From NCBI GenBank assembly GCA_002284615.2, contig MU069491.1, positions 1-16,410 on the forward strand: a stretch of DNA of 16,410 bases, in the 5' to 3' direction. The notes below the pieces were generated by a model that was not told where the DNA came from, made no database searches, and worked only from the letters and a program-made list of their open reading frames with translations. The position numbers and the translations under genes are program-made. The DNA comes from Dunaliella salina. Its lineage: Eukaryota; Chlorophyta; Chlorophyceae; Chlamydomonadales; Dunaliellaceae. Positions 1 to 9,400 of the stretch are shown piece after piece; position 1 is the stretch's first letter; each line of letters begins with the position of its first letter.

Positions 1-53
<53 letters not shown>
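1..53. repeat. (TG)n microsatellite at left edge
   Basis: An uninterrupted TG dinucleotide tract starts at the first base, so its true length is unknown. Similar (CA)n tracts at 6342-6419 and at the right edge show that this dinucleotide is common locally. Confidence 0.98.
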
Positions 54-55
<2 letters not shown>

Positions 56-667
56 AAGATATTGAGATTCCAGTGTGTGGTTGATATTGAAGATACCCTG
101 GTATGAGTATAAATTGCTCGAAGCAGACCTGTTTTTAGGTGAGTCATTATTCGGGTGCCACCCTCTTGGGTGGTACGTGCTATTGGTGTTTTCTGGACAA
201 TTGCTGTTCCTCTGTGATCTTGTAAGGAACTTGTCTGTCTCTCTCTGCCTCCCTTCGCCCCAGTCAGCAACACAGCAAGGTTCTGGTAATTGTCAGCTGT
301 CCCAATTGCGTTAGCAAGTTGTCATAACCTGGATTCCCAGAACGAACTTCAGTTTTGCTGGCCTGCGCCACGCACGCCACAGCAGCAGCGGACGTACATT
401 GGCATTGGCTTCATTTTCCAAACCAGCTTGTTACATCAACAACAAAATCACCGTGAATGTGCAGCATAGGATACCATGTCAGAAAAAAGGAATGCTGACG
501 CCTAGATTAAAAAAAAGGAATAACGGATTAAGCTTGAAGCAGAAGGTGTCATGCAAGTCATGTAAGGTTCATGCAGACAACTCCTGGGGTCTCGGCAAGG
601 TAATGGGGTCTCGGCAAGGTTGCTATCTCTCAAGTGTTTTCCCTGGCGAATAAGTTGTTATAAGGAG
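54..667. other. No gene recognised; small 19-bp duplication
   Basis: The short open frames here have no recognisable motif and no exon-like splice context. The only structure seen is a 19-bp direct duplication at 586-604 and 605-620, built on the motif GGGGTCTCGGCAAGGT. Confidence 0.6.
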
Positions 668-922
668 TGGAAGCTTCATGCACATTCTCTCCAGTACGCT
701 TACAAACTTGCTTGTACCAGACGAGCTCCGGAGGAGGCTCCTTTCAACTCTCATCAACAAGATCAGGCACAGGCTGCTACCAGCAACTCTCCAGATCCCA
801 ACTGACTTCTTTTCTCATGTCCTCTTGGTGAAGGGGATACACGGTAATTTGGCCCTAGTATCCTCTTTCCCTTAAATTGATGTGGGGAGTATTCACTGCG
901 TAGTTTTCTTTTTCTTTTCTTT
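668..922 (+). mobile_element. Truncated 3' end of the Dualen/RandI-like element (copy A1)
   Basis: This segment matches, in inverted orientation, the 3' end of the large minus-strand element at 1505-1760. Similarity begins at the KLHAHS...YAYKLA stretch, runs through the ...ASN.PDP motif, and ends in a pyrimidine-rich stretch near 922. Everything upstream is missing, as expected of a 5'-truncated LINE copy. A TGTAA motif, the usual poly(A) signal of chlorophyte algae, follows at 927-931. The frame is broken after PDP by a TGA and by small indels. Start and end are estimated from where similarity stops. Confidence 0.8.
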
Positions 923-953
923 CCTTTGTAAGGAGGGGTACAAGGAAAAAAGA

Positions 954-998
954 GGCCTCCTATCAAAAGGCCTCCTATCAAAAGGCCTCCTATCAAAA
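954..998. repeat. 15-bp tandem repeat, three units
   Basis: Three exact consecutive copies of GGCCTCCTATCAAAA lie just beyond the 3' end of retroelement copy A1. Either a tail expansion of that insertion or an independent minisatellite would fit. Confidence 0.97.
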
Positions 999-1504
999 GG
1001 CAGATTGCATTCCTTGACTGAGATTAGGAGTAGTTTGTGAAGAAAGGTTTATCTTGGAATAAATAATACTTTTAGTAATGTTGAATGGCAGGAAAGTGTG
1101 TAGCCATTTAAGAGGTGGGCTGAAACTGTTTATCAATCTAGAAAGAGGACAAGTTAAGAAAACGGAGTAGCACATCTCTGCCAAAGTTAGCAAAACCGTA
1201 GGATCGGCAGGTTCATACATTTCTTTAGGGAACACAATGCAATTTAAGCTTGGCAAGTTCCATTTAAGGTTAGGGTTTAAGGTTAGCCTGCGTATTATAC
1301 TAAAAAATTCTATGTTAGGTTTACAAGAGAGGGGAGCCATCCATCGAAGCGCACGACTGCTAGGCTAGGTTTTTCACAGGCAGTCATGTAAAGGTCTGAA
1401 ATTTGTAAATGATGCATACTTATGAAGCTGATGCTAAGGAGGAATTTGTGATCCAGCACTCAAGGAAATAGGAGAAGTTTGGCCTGGCCCAGCAAGCAAC
1501 CAGA
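999..1504. other. Spacer between two converging retroelement 3' ends; no gene seen
   Basis: This stretch separates copy A1 (plus) from the large element (minus), whose 3' ends face each other. A 115-codon minus-strand open frame (993-1340) has no recognised motif and low-complexity composition, so I do not call it a gene. Confidence 0.55.
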
Positions 1505-1624
1505 AAAGAAAAAAGAAAACTACGCAGGCAGTGAAAACACTCCCCACATCAATTAAGGAAAAGGGGATACCTAGGGCCAAGGCACCGTGGATCCTCTTCG
1601 CCATGAGAAAGCAGGAGAAAAAAG

Positions 1625-2236
1625 TCAGCGGGGATCAGGTGGGTTACTAGCAGTGTTCCGTGCCTGACCTTGTTGAGAGTTGAAAAAGGTTTTCTCAAGA
1701 GCACGTCTGNTGCTGGCAAGTTTGTAAGCATACAGGACAGAATGAGCATGAAGCTTCCGGACAGGCTTGGTGGCCTTGAAAGTGTCCAGATCAAGATCCT
1801 TAAGAGGCTCCAATGTGTGCGGGGTGTAGATGACTCCTCCCACACCTAACAGGATAGTATGGAGGGTGACTTGAGCTGAAGCTCTAGAAAGATGACGGCA
1901 AAGGTCGCGGTGCTGCTGCTTGGAGGCCTCAAGCTGGCTGTAAGGCCGGGTGTCCTCGCAGTATTTGACTTCTACAAGGTGGATGTGTCGCTGATCTGGG
2001 TGGAGCTGACTGGGGTCACGAGCCCTGAGTGTGGGTGGAGTGCCTGTGGCTGGCGCTGAGTCCTCCCTGTTCCCCCCGCGCCCCCCTGTACTTCTCAATT
2101 CATACCAAGGATTCGACCTTGGTGCCCTTTTCAGAGGAACAATTAATAGAGCATCAGGCCGGCTGGAAGTGAGCCTATCCTTATTAGGGAAGCGGTGTGG
2201 AAAAATATATTTGGGAAGGGTCCTATTAGTTGCACG
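1625..2236 (-). pseudogene. Restriction-like (PD-(D/E)XK) endonuclease domain of the LINE relic
   Basis: This minus frame is open for about 204 codons between TAA (2239-2237) and TGA (1627-1625). It contains SSRPDALLIV (RPD at 2161-2153) and HLVEVKYCED (E-x-K at 1972-1964), the two halves of a PD-(D/E)XK active site. These are followed by the helical stretch LEASKQQHRDLCRHL, then TLHTILLGVGG and the family-specific C-terminus ...ASNPPDP. Such domains nick the target DNA so that the RNA can be copied in place. About 60 residues separate PD from E-x-K, much of it a Gly/Arg/Pro/Asp-rich low-complexity insert, which is longer than usual. There is no good ATG start: the domain was part of a longer polyprotein. 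Codon 1708-1710 contains the N. Confidence 0.82.
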
Positions 2237-2492
2237 TTAACATCCCAGAACGTTCTGGGATCTGTAGGTCTTGCAAGGCAAGACGGTCTGCTCTGCCAAT
2301 GTCCATGGAGGCAATACCTGCCGCAAGAGGGCCTTTACTGATGGCTTTTAGGAGGATTCTGCTGGCAATATTATGTCGCTCAGTTACCATACCGGACATG
2401 GTAGAATTTTTGCATCCTGATAAGATGTGAAGGGCACTGTCGAGTTCCCCACAGAGGGGGCAATGTGGGCTGGTGGAAATTTTGAAGTGCAC
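2226..2492 (-). pseudogene. CCHC zinc finger segment of the LINE relic
   Basis: A CX2CX7HX4C motif (CPLC...H...C, 2462-2412) lies between RNase H and the endonuclease. In elements with a restriction-like endonuclease such a CCHC motif sits just upstream of that domain and is thought to bind nucleic acid. The segment is in a different frame from RNase H: the junction near 2500-2493 fits a one-base indel in an A run. It reads through ..QDLQIPERSG before the frame is lost again around 2240. Confidence 0.8.
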
Positions 2493-2499
2493 CGCGTGT

Positions 2500-3310
2500 T
2501 TTGATTGAAGAGCGTACCTGTGCGGTATTTAAGAATGATTTGCCTCATTTTGAAAGAGAGTGTTGACATGGTCCAGAAGGCATTGCTGATATTTTTGTGG
2601 ATGTGGGGAAGCAAACTTTGGCAGAAAGAGTAGTACCCTGTGTTGGTGTTGGCCTTTCCAAGTCTGTCTTTTGAGTGCATGTGTTTCCGTAAAGCATCAT
2701 GGAGGTTGGAGAAGTGTTTAAGCTTTACGCCAAGTGGGTTCAGACGCCTGGACGCATTTGCATGAGTGCAGGAAGTCTTCTCAAAGGCAAGCCGGGTGGT
2801 GTCATGGAAAGGATTGCCTTCAAGGTTTGCACATGGGAAGGTTATGACTGTGTCATTATTCTGAATGGCCTGATGCTTAGCAATGCCATTGCAGATGCCA
2901 GTGGCATCTGCGCATTTGTTGCCAACAATTCCAGCATGAGATTTAATCTTGAAGAAATGGATAGGGGTAGGTGAGTTGCGTATCAGTTGTATGATTATCT
3001 TGAGGATGTGGCCCTGGACGTGCTGGTGATGAAGTTCTGGGTAGAGTATTTGCTTTCTGATCTGTTCTAGAGAGCAAAGGCTGTTAGTGGCAATGTAACA
3101 ATATCCTAAGAAAATGGCTGCTGCTATTGCCGCCAGTTCGGCTCTAGTGATGGTGTGAGTGATTCCTGCTCCATTCGGTTGGGCATGGTTGGTGCTGTCG
3201 CTGGCGGGGTGGTAGACCCCTGCACCAATCACTTGTTTACCATTGTGTACATGGCAGCTGCCGTCCGTGTATGCCCATTCTCTCCAGTTTTCAACTTTGC
3301 GTACCAGATA
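2500..3310 (-). pseudogene. RNase H domain of the LINE relic, catalytically damaged
   Basis: The frame holds the RNase H opening YTDGS (first catalytic Asp at 3265-3263), then AGVY, then TRAEL (catalytic Glu at 3139-3137). The third acidic position, expected Asp in IATDS, reads Asn (AAC at 3085-3083), a change explained by one G-to-A transition. KSHAG follows, and the last Asp, in CAD, is at 2908-2906. Between CAD and IAKHQ there are six extra residues (2902-2885) that form a DNA hairpin with the preceding bases. RNase H normally removes RNA from the RNA/DNA hybrid during element replication. With Asn in the active site and frame breaks at both ends, this copy is very probably inactive. Confidence 0.88.
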
Positions 3311-3655
3311 AGGGCTGGATGATGTGAGTGGTGAAAGAGTTTGTTGGCTTTGTGTGGTACTGTGAGAGGTTTGTTGGTGGGCAGAAGGTGGCCACCTACC
3401 CTGCAGGGTAAAAAACCATGTTTTTTTTTAAATTTATTGAAGCCAGTTTCAATTTCTGGGTGTCTTGGATGAATGATTGAGTCGATGCTAATGTTTCTTT
3501 CCAGCCATCTTGCTTCACGGATGTCTTGTTTCAGTCCTGTGAGCCAATTTGAATTGTTTTCATTGAGGCGGACTCTTGCAGCGGTGTTCCAAACAGCAAT
3601 CATTTGTAGGCTCCAGCAGTGGCATGGAAGGTCAATTTCTTGGCTTAAAAAGTAA
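3310..3655 (-). pseudogene. Retroelement connection region downstream of the RT core
   Basis: The minus frame starting upstream of 3603 reads through a stretch with DLPCH and AVWNTAARVR, then REARWLERNI, as in the region between reverse transcriptase and RNase H of LINEs. No RT catalytic motif (the FADD type) is present, so the RT core is lost. The frame is open from about 3655 and leaves the RNase H frame near 3310, where an indel must have occurred. A TAA stop lies in frame just upstream of 3655, outside the similarity. Confidence 0.6.
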
Positions 3656-4764
3656 GGGAAAATAGAACTTTAATTTAATTTTTCATGTTCGAAAAGAGAA
3701 GCAATCATTTGCAAGCACACTGATTAGGCACTGGAATGGAATGCAACTGGAGAAGTTCAAGAGCACTGGTGGTATGAAGGAGAGCGGATCCAAGCACAAG
3801 CGCAGGGTACGGAGAAAGCCACGGATTACTACCACCCTCTTGGGCTTGACACACATGTTACTACATAGTAATGCCAACAAGTCCGCTAGGGTTATGGTCA
3901 TGGTTATGTTTGGCTCGCACAGGAAAAACTAGAGAGAGTTCAGCGTCTTAAGGCCCATGAATTCCAGGAGACCTGTCAGTTGAGCTGCAGAATGTGCTCA
4001 GATCTCATATTTCATGGAGCTGCAGAATTTGCTCATATCTCATGGATATTTATGCTGTGGATGGAACAGTTCATCAGGCCGAGCAGCCAAACAACCTGGC
4101 TGAACTTCAAAGGCTTGAAGGTCAAACCCAATTGTAACCTAGTGTAAACTTATCAATTTGCACACAGCGGTTCATTTTACAACAGTTTCGCACCAGCTTT
4201 GCACCCCTTTGATAATAATAGTAATTATCATTAGAGCATTGCGCACTGCTTCAAGAAATTCAATTCTGCGTAATGGTCAAGGAGCAATACGGTGTACAGA
4301 GGAACATTGTGTGTTTCCGACTGCACGATCGATCACAAACTGAAAGTCAAGACTCCTACTGGCTAGAGCATGCATCTCAAAGTAGCAGGAACGAATCAGC
4401 AGGCTAGCAAGTCAAAGACTGTCGTGTTTTCCTTTGTTCCTGCAAATCCATGTGTGTTCCATCTGGTTTATCCATCTGGTTTATCCCAGCACACAGAGCC
4501 TCTGAGCTGCTTTGGATGATACATGTGTTTCTCACTATTCTCAAGCTAGTTCCAAGGAGAGACAGGTCTGTTGGAGCCCTTGTAACCCTTGTTTCTCAGA
4601 AGTCTCAAGGCTCGTTTTTTTCCAGAACGAATATTTTTTTTCCCAGAATGAAAATAGTGGGACTCATCATTCTGTTTCCATGCTCATGAGTTCCTTTTTC
4701 CGCAAAGATGAGCAGCCAAATTATCTGACTGAAGGTCCAATTCCCTTATTTAATGATGTCGCGC
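3656..4764. other. No gene recognised; two small tandem duplications
   Basis: Short open frames here show no motif or splice context. Two local duplications are visible: a ~35-bp unit beginning GAGCTGCAGAAT at 3982-4016 and 4017-4045, and an exact 13-bp unit (CCATCTGGTTTAT) at 4459-4471 and 4472-4484. Both are ordinary slippage-type duplications. Confidence 0.6.
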
Positions 4765-5015
4765 AATACAGACAGTGATAACACTTCCCACACCAATTAA
4801 GGCAAAGATGATACCTCCAGCCAAGGCACCAAAAATCCCATCCAACAAAGAATGCAAAAGAATAAACCACTGGGGATCAGGCGGATTACTAGCAGTATCT
4901 TGTGCCTGATCATGCTTGATGAGAGTTGAGTCCGACTCAACCTTCGGAAGGGAGCCTTCTCGGTTGAGCTCGCCTGGTGTAAGCATACTGAACAGAGTGA
5001 ACATGGAGCGATAGA
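4765..5015 (-). mobile_element. Truncated 3' end of the Dualen/RandI-like element (copy A3)
   Basis: On the minus strand this copy repeats the end of the element at 1505-3655: the YAY...TRRA region (with a 12-bp deletion and frame change), then QAQDTASNPPDP, and then an unbroken hydrophobic tail (..GALAGGIIFALIGVGSV..) ending in TAA. The position that is TGA in copies A1 and A2 is TGG here. It abuts a B-family copy in the opposite direction at 5020. The 140-codon open frame across 4750-5172 is therefore a chance fusion of this copy with the antisense of B1, not a gene. Confidence 0.8.
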
Positions 5016-5019
5016 TCAA

Positions 5020-5214
5020 GCAACACGCCTTAAAGACTTCATGAACCAAGCTGATGTCTTGGCATTGAGCAGCCAAATTTGTGTCTGCATGCTTGAGATG
5101 CTGTGCCTGAATTTTGAGCACTGCTTCCAATTTTACCTTGACTGGTCTGGTTACAGGTCTCTGTGTTTCCACTCAGCTGCCCTTGCAGGCGGATAAAGCG
5201 ACGTAACCTTGCCT
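5020..5214 (+). mobile_element. B-family retroposon-like repeat (copy B1)
   Basis: This copy shares about 195 bp with 6911-7107, from GCAACACGCCTT to a GTAACCTTGCC tail. The first part reads ATRLKDFMNQADVL in one frame, matching [17 protein letters not shown] in copy B2, so it may be the C-terminal end of an element ORF followed by a 3' UTR. The family consensus ends in a TGTAACCTTACC-like tail. I cannot name the family. Confidence 0.75.
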
Positions 5215-5408
5215 AGATCAAGCTTGGTGGCCGCAAGCTTGGTGGCTGCTCTGTGAGGGGCTGGAGGAAGGAAGCAGCCGAACTTTAGTTTTGAGCTTGC
5301 AAATGGAAATTCCATGTTTCACACCCATAATTCTATGAGCAGTTTCTCCCGTACTTCCTGAAGATAACGCATGCACAAGTTTGACAATCCCTCAGAACAC
5401 ATCCAGTG
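5151..5408 (-). promoter_or_regulatory. Presumed 3' UTR of the RCHY1-like gene with candidate TGTAA poly(A) signal
   Basis: After the stop codon there is no coding sequence. The first TGTAA on the minus strand, the usual poly(A) signal in chlorophytes, is at 5155-5151, inside the antisense of repeat B1. If it is used, about 255 nt of 3' UTR would include repeat-derived sequence. This is inference only. Confidence 0.35.
5219..5248. repeat. 15-bp direct duplication
   Basis: Two adjacent copies of CAAGCTTGGTGGCCG differ at one base. They lie in the presumed 3' UTR or downstream flank of the RCHY1-like gene. Confidence 0.9.
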
Positions 5409-5513
5409 TCATATCCTCTGCGTGTTGTAGCCCCCACACCTTTGACATTTATGACCCACAACATGGAAATTTACTCTACTACGCGCCAGACAGTTGTTGC
5501 AAAGGATGTCAAC
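5409..5513 (-). CDS. RCHY1: RCHY1-like last exon (105 bp): C-terminal zinc ribbon and stop
   Basis: It reads VDILCNNC..., then [21 protein letters not shown] and TGA (5411-5409). The acceptor is CTCCCAG|GTT. The Cx[10 protein letters not shown] and GGYNT motifs are diagnostic of the RCHY1 C-terminus; CNNC replaces the commoner CNDC. Confidence 0.96.
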   Translation of the reverse strand, partial: VDILCNNCLARSRVNFHVVGHKCQRCGGYNTQRI

Positions 5514-6339
5514 CTGGGAGGCAGAGAAAAGAATGAATACCCTTTATGAGCAGCATTTCATATTAATTACAAAGCCCAATGGTTGAACATTAACAGTGCT
5601 GATGCAGATGGGAGAAGAGTATTTCTAGCCATGTAGCCATGGCAATTTCCAGGTGTTCTTTAGGTGACCCTTCCCATGAAAAAAGAGGCAACATGGTAGG
5701 ATCCTTAGGCACTCAGCAGCTTTCCTCCTTTGGCGCACTGTCAGGAATCTGAATTGTGAGCTTAGCGTGATCTACAAAAACACCTTAGTATGCCATGCAA
5801 AGCCCAGTGCGGAGATCTGGTCATGTGATGAGGGAGTGGATTCAAAGGGCGCATGGTTGTAGTATGCCATGCAGTGCTGATGTCTGGTCAGGTGATGAGG
5901 GAGTGGATTCAAAGGGCGCATGGTTGTAGCCAAGGAATTGCCTGAGGCTGGCAGGCAAGTACAATCGCTCAGTCACAAAGCATACCTTTCTGAAGAGCCT
6001 CATCCTTGAATGAAGCTAATGCTTTGAACTCGGAAGGACGCACAAGCCTCATCAATAGAAGCTATAATGAAGGCATTCCGCTCTAGAGAAGTGCAACAAT
6101 GAGCATTTGGGAGGTTTGGTATCGAGAAACAATTCTCATTCTTTCCACAGCAAGAGGCTGTTCCGCGATGTTTCCAGCTTTATCATTCTTTGAATGCACC
6201 AGCTTCATCGTTCTTTCAATGCACCAGCAATGCACTACAGGTCTTCTCCACCCTCTTGCGATGCATGATTGCGTGAGCTCCTTGAAAACTCAGTTTAAAT
6301 GGTGCTGAAGCAACGTGTGCATGGGTACACACACACTGG

Positions 6340-6421
<82 letters not shown>

Positions 6422-9400
6422 CACTCATTCTTTGTCTGCATGAAAGCGCCCCTCTTGTCCTCAACACATATGATCTCACTCTTGTGTCCCAGCCCAAACA
6501 TCTCTAGTGCATGCCACCGACACGGACACCCAGTACAACACAAATGCCTGCATTCCTAGTACTCTGGTGGCATTGGAGTGTTGTTCCCTGCTGCAACCAA
6601 ACAGCACAAATACCTGCATGTCTCGGTACTCTGGCGGCATTGGAGTGGAGGCTACTGCAGCATCCATGCTTTCCCACACCCGCTCCATGCTGGCTTCACT
6701 GAGGTAGTTCTTGTTGCAAGATGGGCAGACGTACATCGCATGTTGTTGGAGCTTGTGCAAGCAGTCCTGCAAGTCAAGGACAGCGTTGCGGGCCTGAAAG
6801 CGGGCAACCTGCAAAGCTGCAAAGCCGTGACTGCTTGTCCTGGCTCTGAGGACCTGGCAGGCTTGCGCACTCAGTTTCAGCATCTGTTTTCTTCATTGCC
6901 TGAAAATGGTGCAACGCGGCTTCAAAACTACATGAACCAGACTGATGTCTTGGAATTAGCCAAGTTTGTGTCTGCTTGCTTGAAATGCTGTGCCTGAGTT
7001 TTGAGCAATGCATTCAATTTCCTAGTCTGGTTTGGTTACAGACCTCTGTGTTTCCGCTCAGTTGCCCTTGAAGGCGGATATAGCGTGTAACCTTACCTTA
7101 CCTACCTTGTCCTGGCTATCAGCATCAGGTATGGCCCATGCACACATCCAAGTAGCATGCTTTCTTTCCCAGACCCTGTCACTTTCAGAAATAAACAATC
7201 GGTGTGGACTTTGTTTTCGCTACGTAACATGATTGGTAACGATGAATTGTTTTTCCACCTTGCAAGAATTTGGTTATACCAATTAATTCACAAAGCAGCC
7301 CCACACTTGTGGAGCTGTATTCCACAGCCCGCTCATCCCCCTCATTTTTTGGCCAGGTCTGGTTACTGGCCTCATTGTTTCTGCTCAGCTGCCCTTGTAG
7401 GCAGATATAGCAATGTACCTTTACCTTATTTTGTTCAGGGGTCATGATACTACAGTCCAACCAAAAGCCCCCGAGAGGGGTGCCCTTTTTGTGGCTCACG
7501 TGGATTGCTGAAAGCCCCACTCCTTTCCGGATTGGAAAGGCCTGTTTACAAACACATTTTCTCTATTTCAGTTTAGCTGCCCCTATAGTAGGTACAGCAA
7601 TGTATCCCTTGTAGTTTCTTATTCCTGAAAGTACCAAACAGGGTTAAGTCATACGCGAGTTTGGGCTTAACCGTATGCGTATATATGTGCAAAATACGCG
7701 TATGCCGCGTATATACGTGAAATGGGAGGGCCAAAAATGGCCGGGAGGGTTTTGGGAGGGTGGGACCTCGAGGAGGGGTCCCGACAGCCCCCCAACCATC
7801 CCCACACATCCTCCAAGGCCCACAAACACTTACACATGCCAGAAAAGAAGGGTGCTGGGTGGCAAAGTGCGCAGCAGCTCTTTCTGAAGGTCACTCGAAG
7901 GTCTCTCGAAGGTCCGTCGAAGGTCTCACATGGCCTGTCGAAGCGATTTACCTACGTATTTTCTGACGTTTGGCAAAATGCCATTTTAATGGAACGCGCT
8001 TTTTCATCAATTTTAACGATACGTGGGAGTACGCATATCCACGTATGACCCATCCCTGGTACCAAATGATGCTGATCGGCCCGTTTTGCGGGCTTCTTGC
8101 TCCAAAAAGAAAAGAAAGGAACACACTGTGCAGGCAGAGAAACCCTCCCTAAATCAATCAAGGGAAAGAAGACACAGAGGCACGGAAAAGCTGCGAGTCC
8201 CCTCTTGCCAGAGCCATTTCCTCACCATCAACCCTGTCAAATACCTGTACAACATATGCAGCTTAGTCCATCGAAGCTTAGCTACAAAACTGCTTCAGGT
8301 TACACCAAGTGCGTGCTCCTCCTTCGTCCTTCAACATGTCTGCACTCAGCTTGTTCAGAAAATGGCCAAAAATGGGCTTCTTTCTTGCTGATTGTCCGTA
8401 CAGCGGAATTCTAAATCTAACCAATCACAGAGCCTTCTCACCTGTTGTCCTTAGCTGTACATGAACCTGAAACACTTCTTCTGGCATCAGGGGTGATACA
8501 TGACTGAGAGGAAAGCACCAGAAAGCAGGATGCACATGCTGCAGCTGATTAGGCACGGCGACCTCACCTTGTACCAGTCTGCCACCAAAGGGCCATGATA
8601 TCATTTAAGGTATGCTGTATAGCAATGTCTTGCAGAAGCAGTGTTTTTGGGGCTCCACGCCCCTGGGGCGTAGTTTCGAAGCCTTTGTCAAGTCGACACT
8701 GAAAAAGTAAAGCTTTGAGGCCACCTCATGTCATAAGAATCTCACCACCAGAATAAAAGCTTTGCGCAGGTTTCAGACCTGCCCTCAAGCACGAGACTTG
8801 GTCAAGCCTCCCTGCCAAGGCGAGGTAATCCTTTGCTAATGAAACATCGTTCGCACAAATTTTGATGTTTAATCCTCCGCATTCTCCATATCAAATATCT
8901 ATTTTACCTGCCTGTTGCCTTCGGTAGAGTGGGCATGGGGCAGGAGATGAGAGCTTTGCAGGGATGGACGTTGCAGGCAATATGCACTGCGATGGGTACA
9001 TGCTGGTGTGCGGGTAACTGGAGTAGGGTGTGAGGAGAGGTTGGACTCCTAGTTGTCTCAAATGTGTTGACTAATCAACCAACACCCCCATATCCTTCAT
9101 TCATACTTTCCCACACCATATCCTGCATGCTTCCTTCCTCCCATCTCCCACAGGGACATGCATGACAGTGGCTTTCGAGTGTGAGCAAGATTTAGAGATG
9201 CAAGTGAATAAGAAGCAAGGGGGTGAAGTGGGGGCGCAACCCCTCCATCCACCCCTACTGCAAGCTCTCTTACAACCTGAGGACTGGAAACAAGCCTCAT
9301 CATTTGCATGATTTCGGGTGCTTTATCATTCAAGGGAGGCACAAGCTCTGCCTTTTGAGGTATAGAGGATCACAATCAAATTGTTTTGTGAAGTCACATG

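Larger units (their letters stand above)
1505..3655 (-). mobile_element. 5'-truncated Dualen/RandI-like non-LTR retrotransposon relic
   Basis: Read on the minus strand, this is the 3' portion of a LINE. The order is: a post-RT connection region (3655 to about 3310), RNase H (about 3310-2500), a CCHC zinc finger (2462-2412), a restriction-like PD...ExK endonuclease (2236-1625), and a 3' tail to about 1505. RNase H together with CCHC and a restriction-like endonuclease is the combination known from the Dualen/RandI group of Chlamydomonas; the APE endonuclease and RT core would lie in the missing 5' part. The homologous frame stops abruptly near 3655, a typical 5' truncation. The copy is dead: reading frame changes near 3310, 2500 and 2240, there is a TAA at 2239-2237 and a TGA at 1627-1625, and one catalytic Asp is lost. 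One ambiguous base (N) lies at 1710. Clade assignment is inference; the domain calls are seen in the sequence. Confidence 0.85.
5514..6613 (-). other. Last intron of the RCHY1-like gene
   Basis: GT-AG intron of 1,100 bp. It contains a 74-bp tandem duplication, the long (CA)n tract and a pseudo-exon copy; nothing else was recognised in it. Confidence 0.85.

Noticed and set aside
993..1340. 115-codon minus-strand open frame
   Set aside because: No motif, lies between two retroelement ends, and is AT-rich with ordinary chance length.
4750..5172. 140-codon minus-strand open frame with a membrane-like C-terminus
   Set aside because: It joins LINE copy A3 to the antisense of repeat B1, so it is not an independent gene. 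The tail is discussed as part of the LINE.
6216..6559. Open frames encoding poly-Cys-Val and poly-Thr-His
   Set aside because: They are translations of the (AC)n microsatellite.
6578..6997. 139-codon plus-strand open frame
   Set aside because: Its first part is antisense to exon h of the RCHY1-like gene and its end is repeat B2.
7722..8048. Open frames within the MITE, and mirrored ones at 13465-13995
   Set aside because: Not conserved between the two copies and without transposase motifs.
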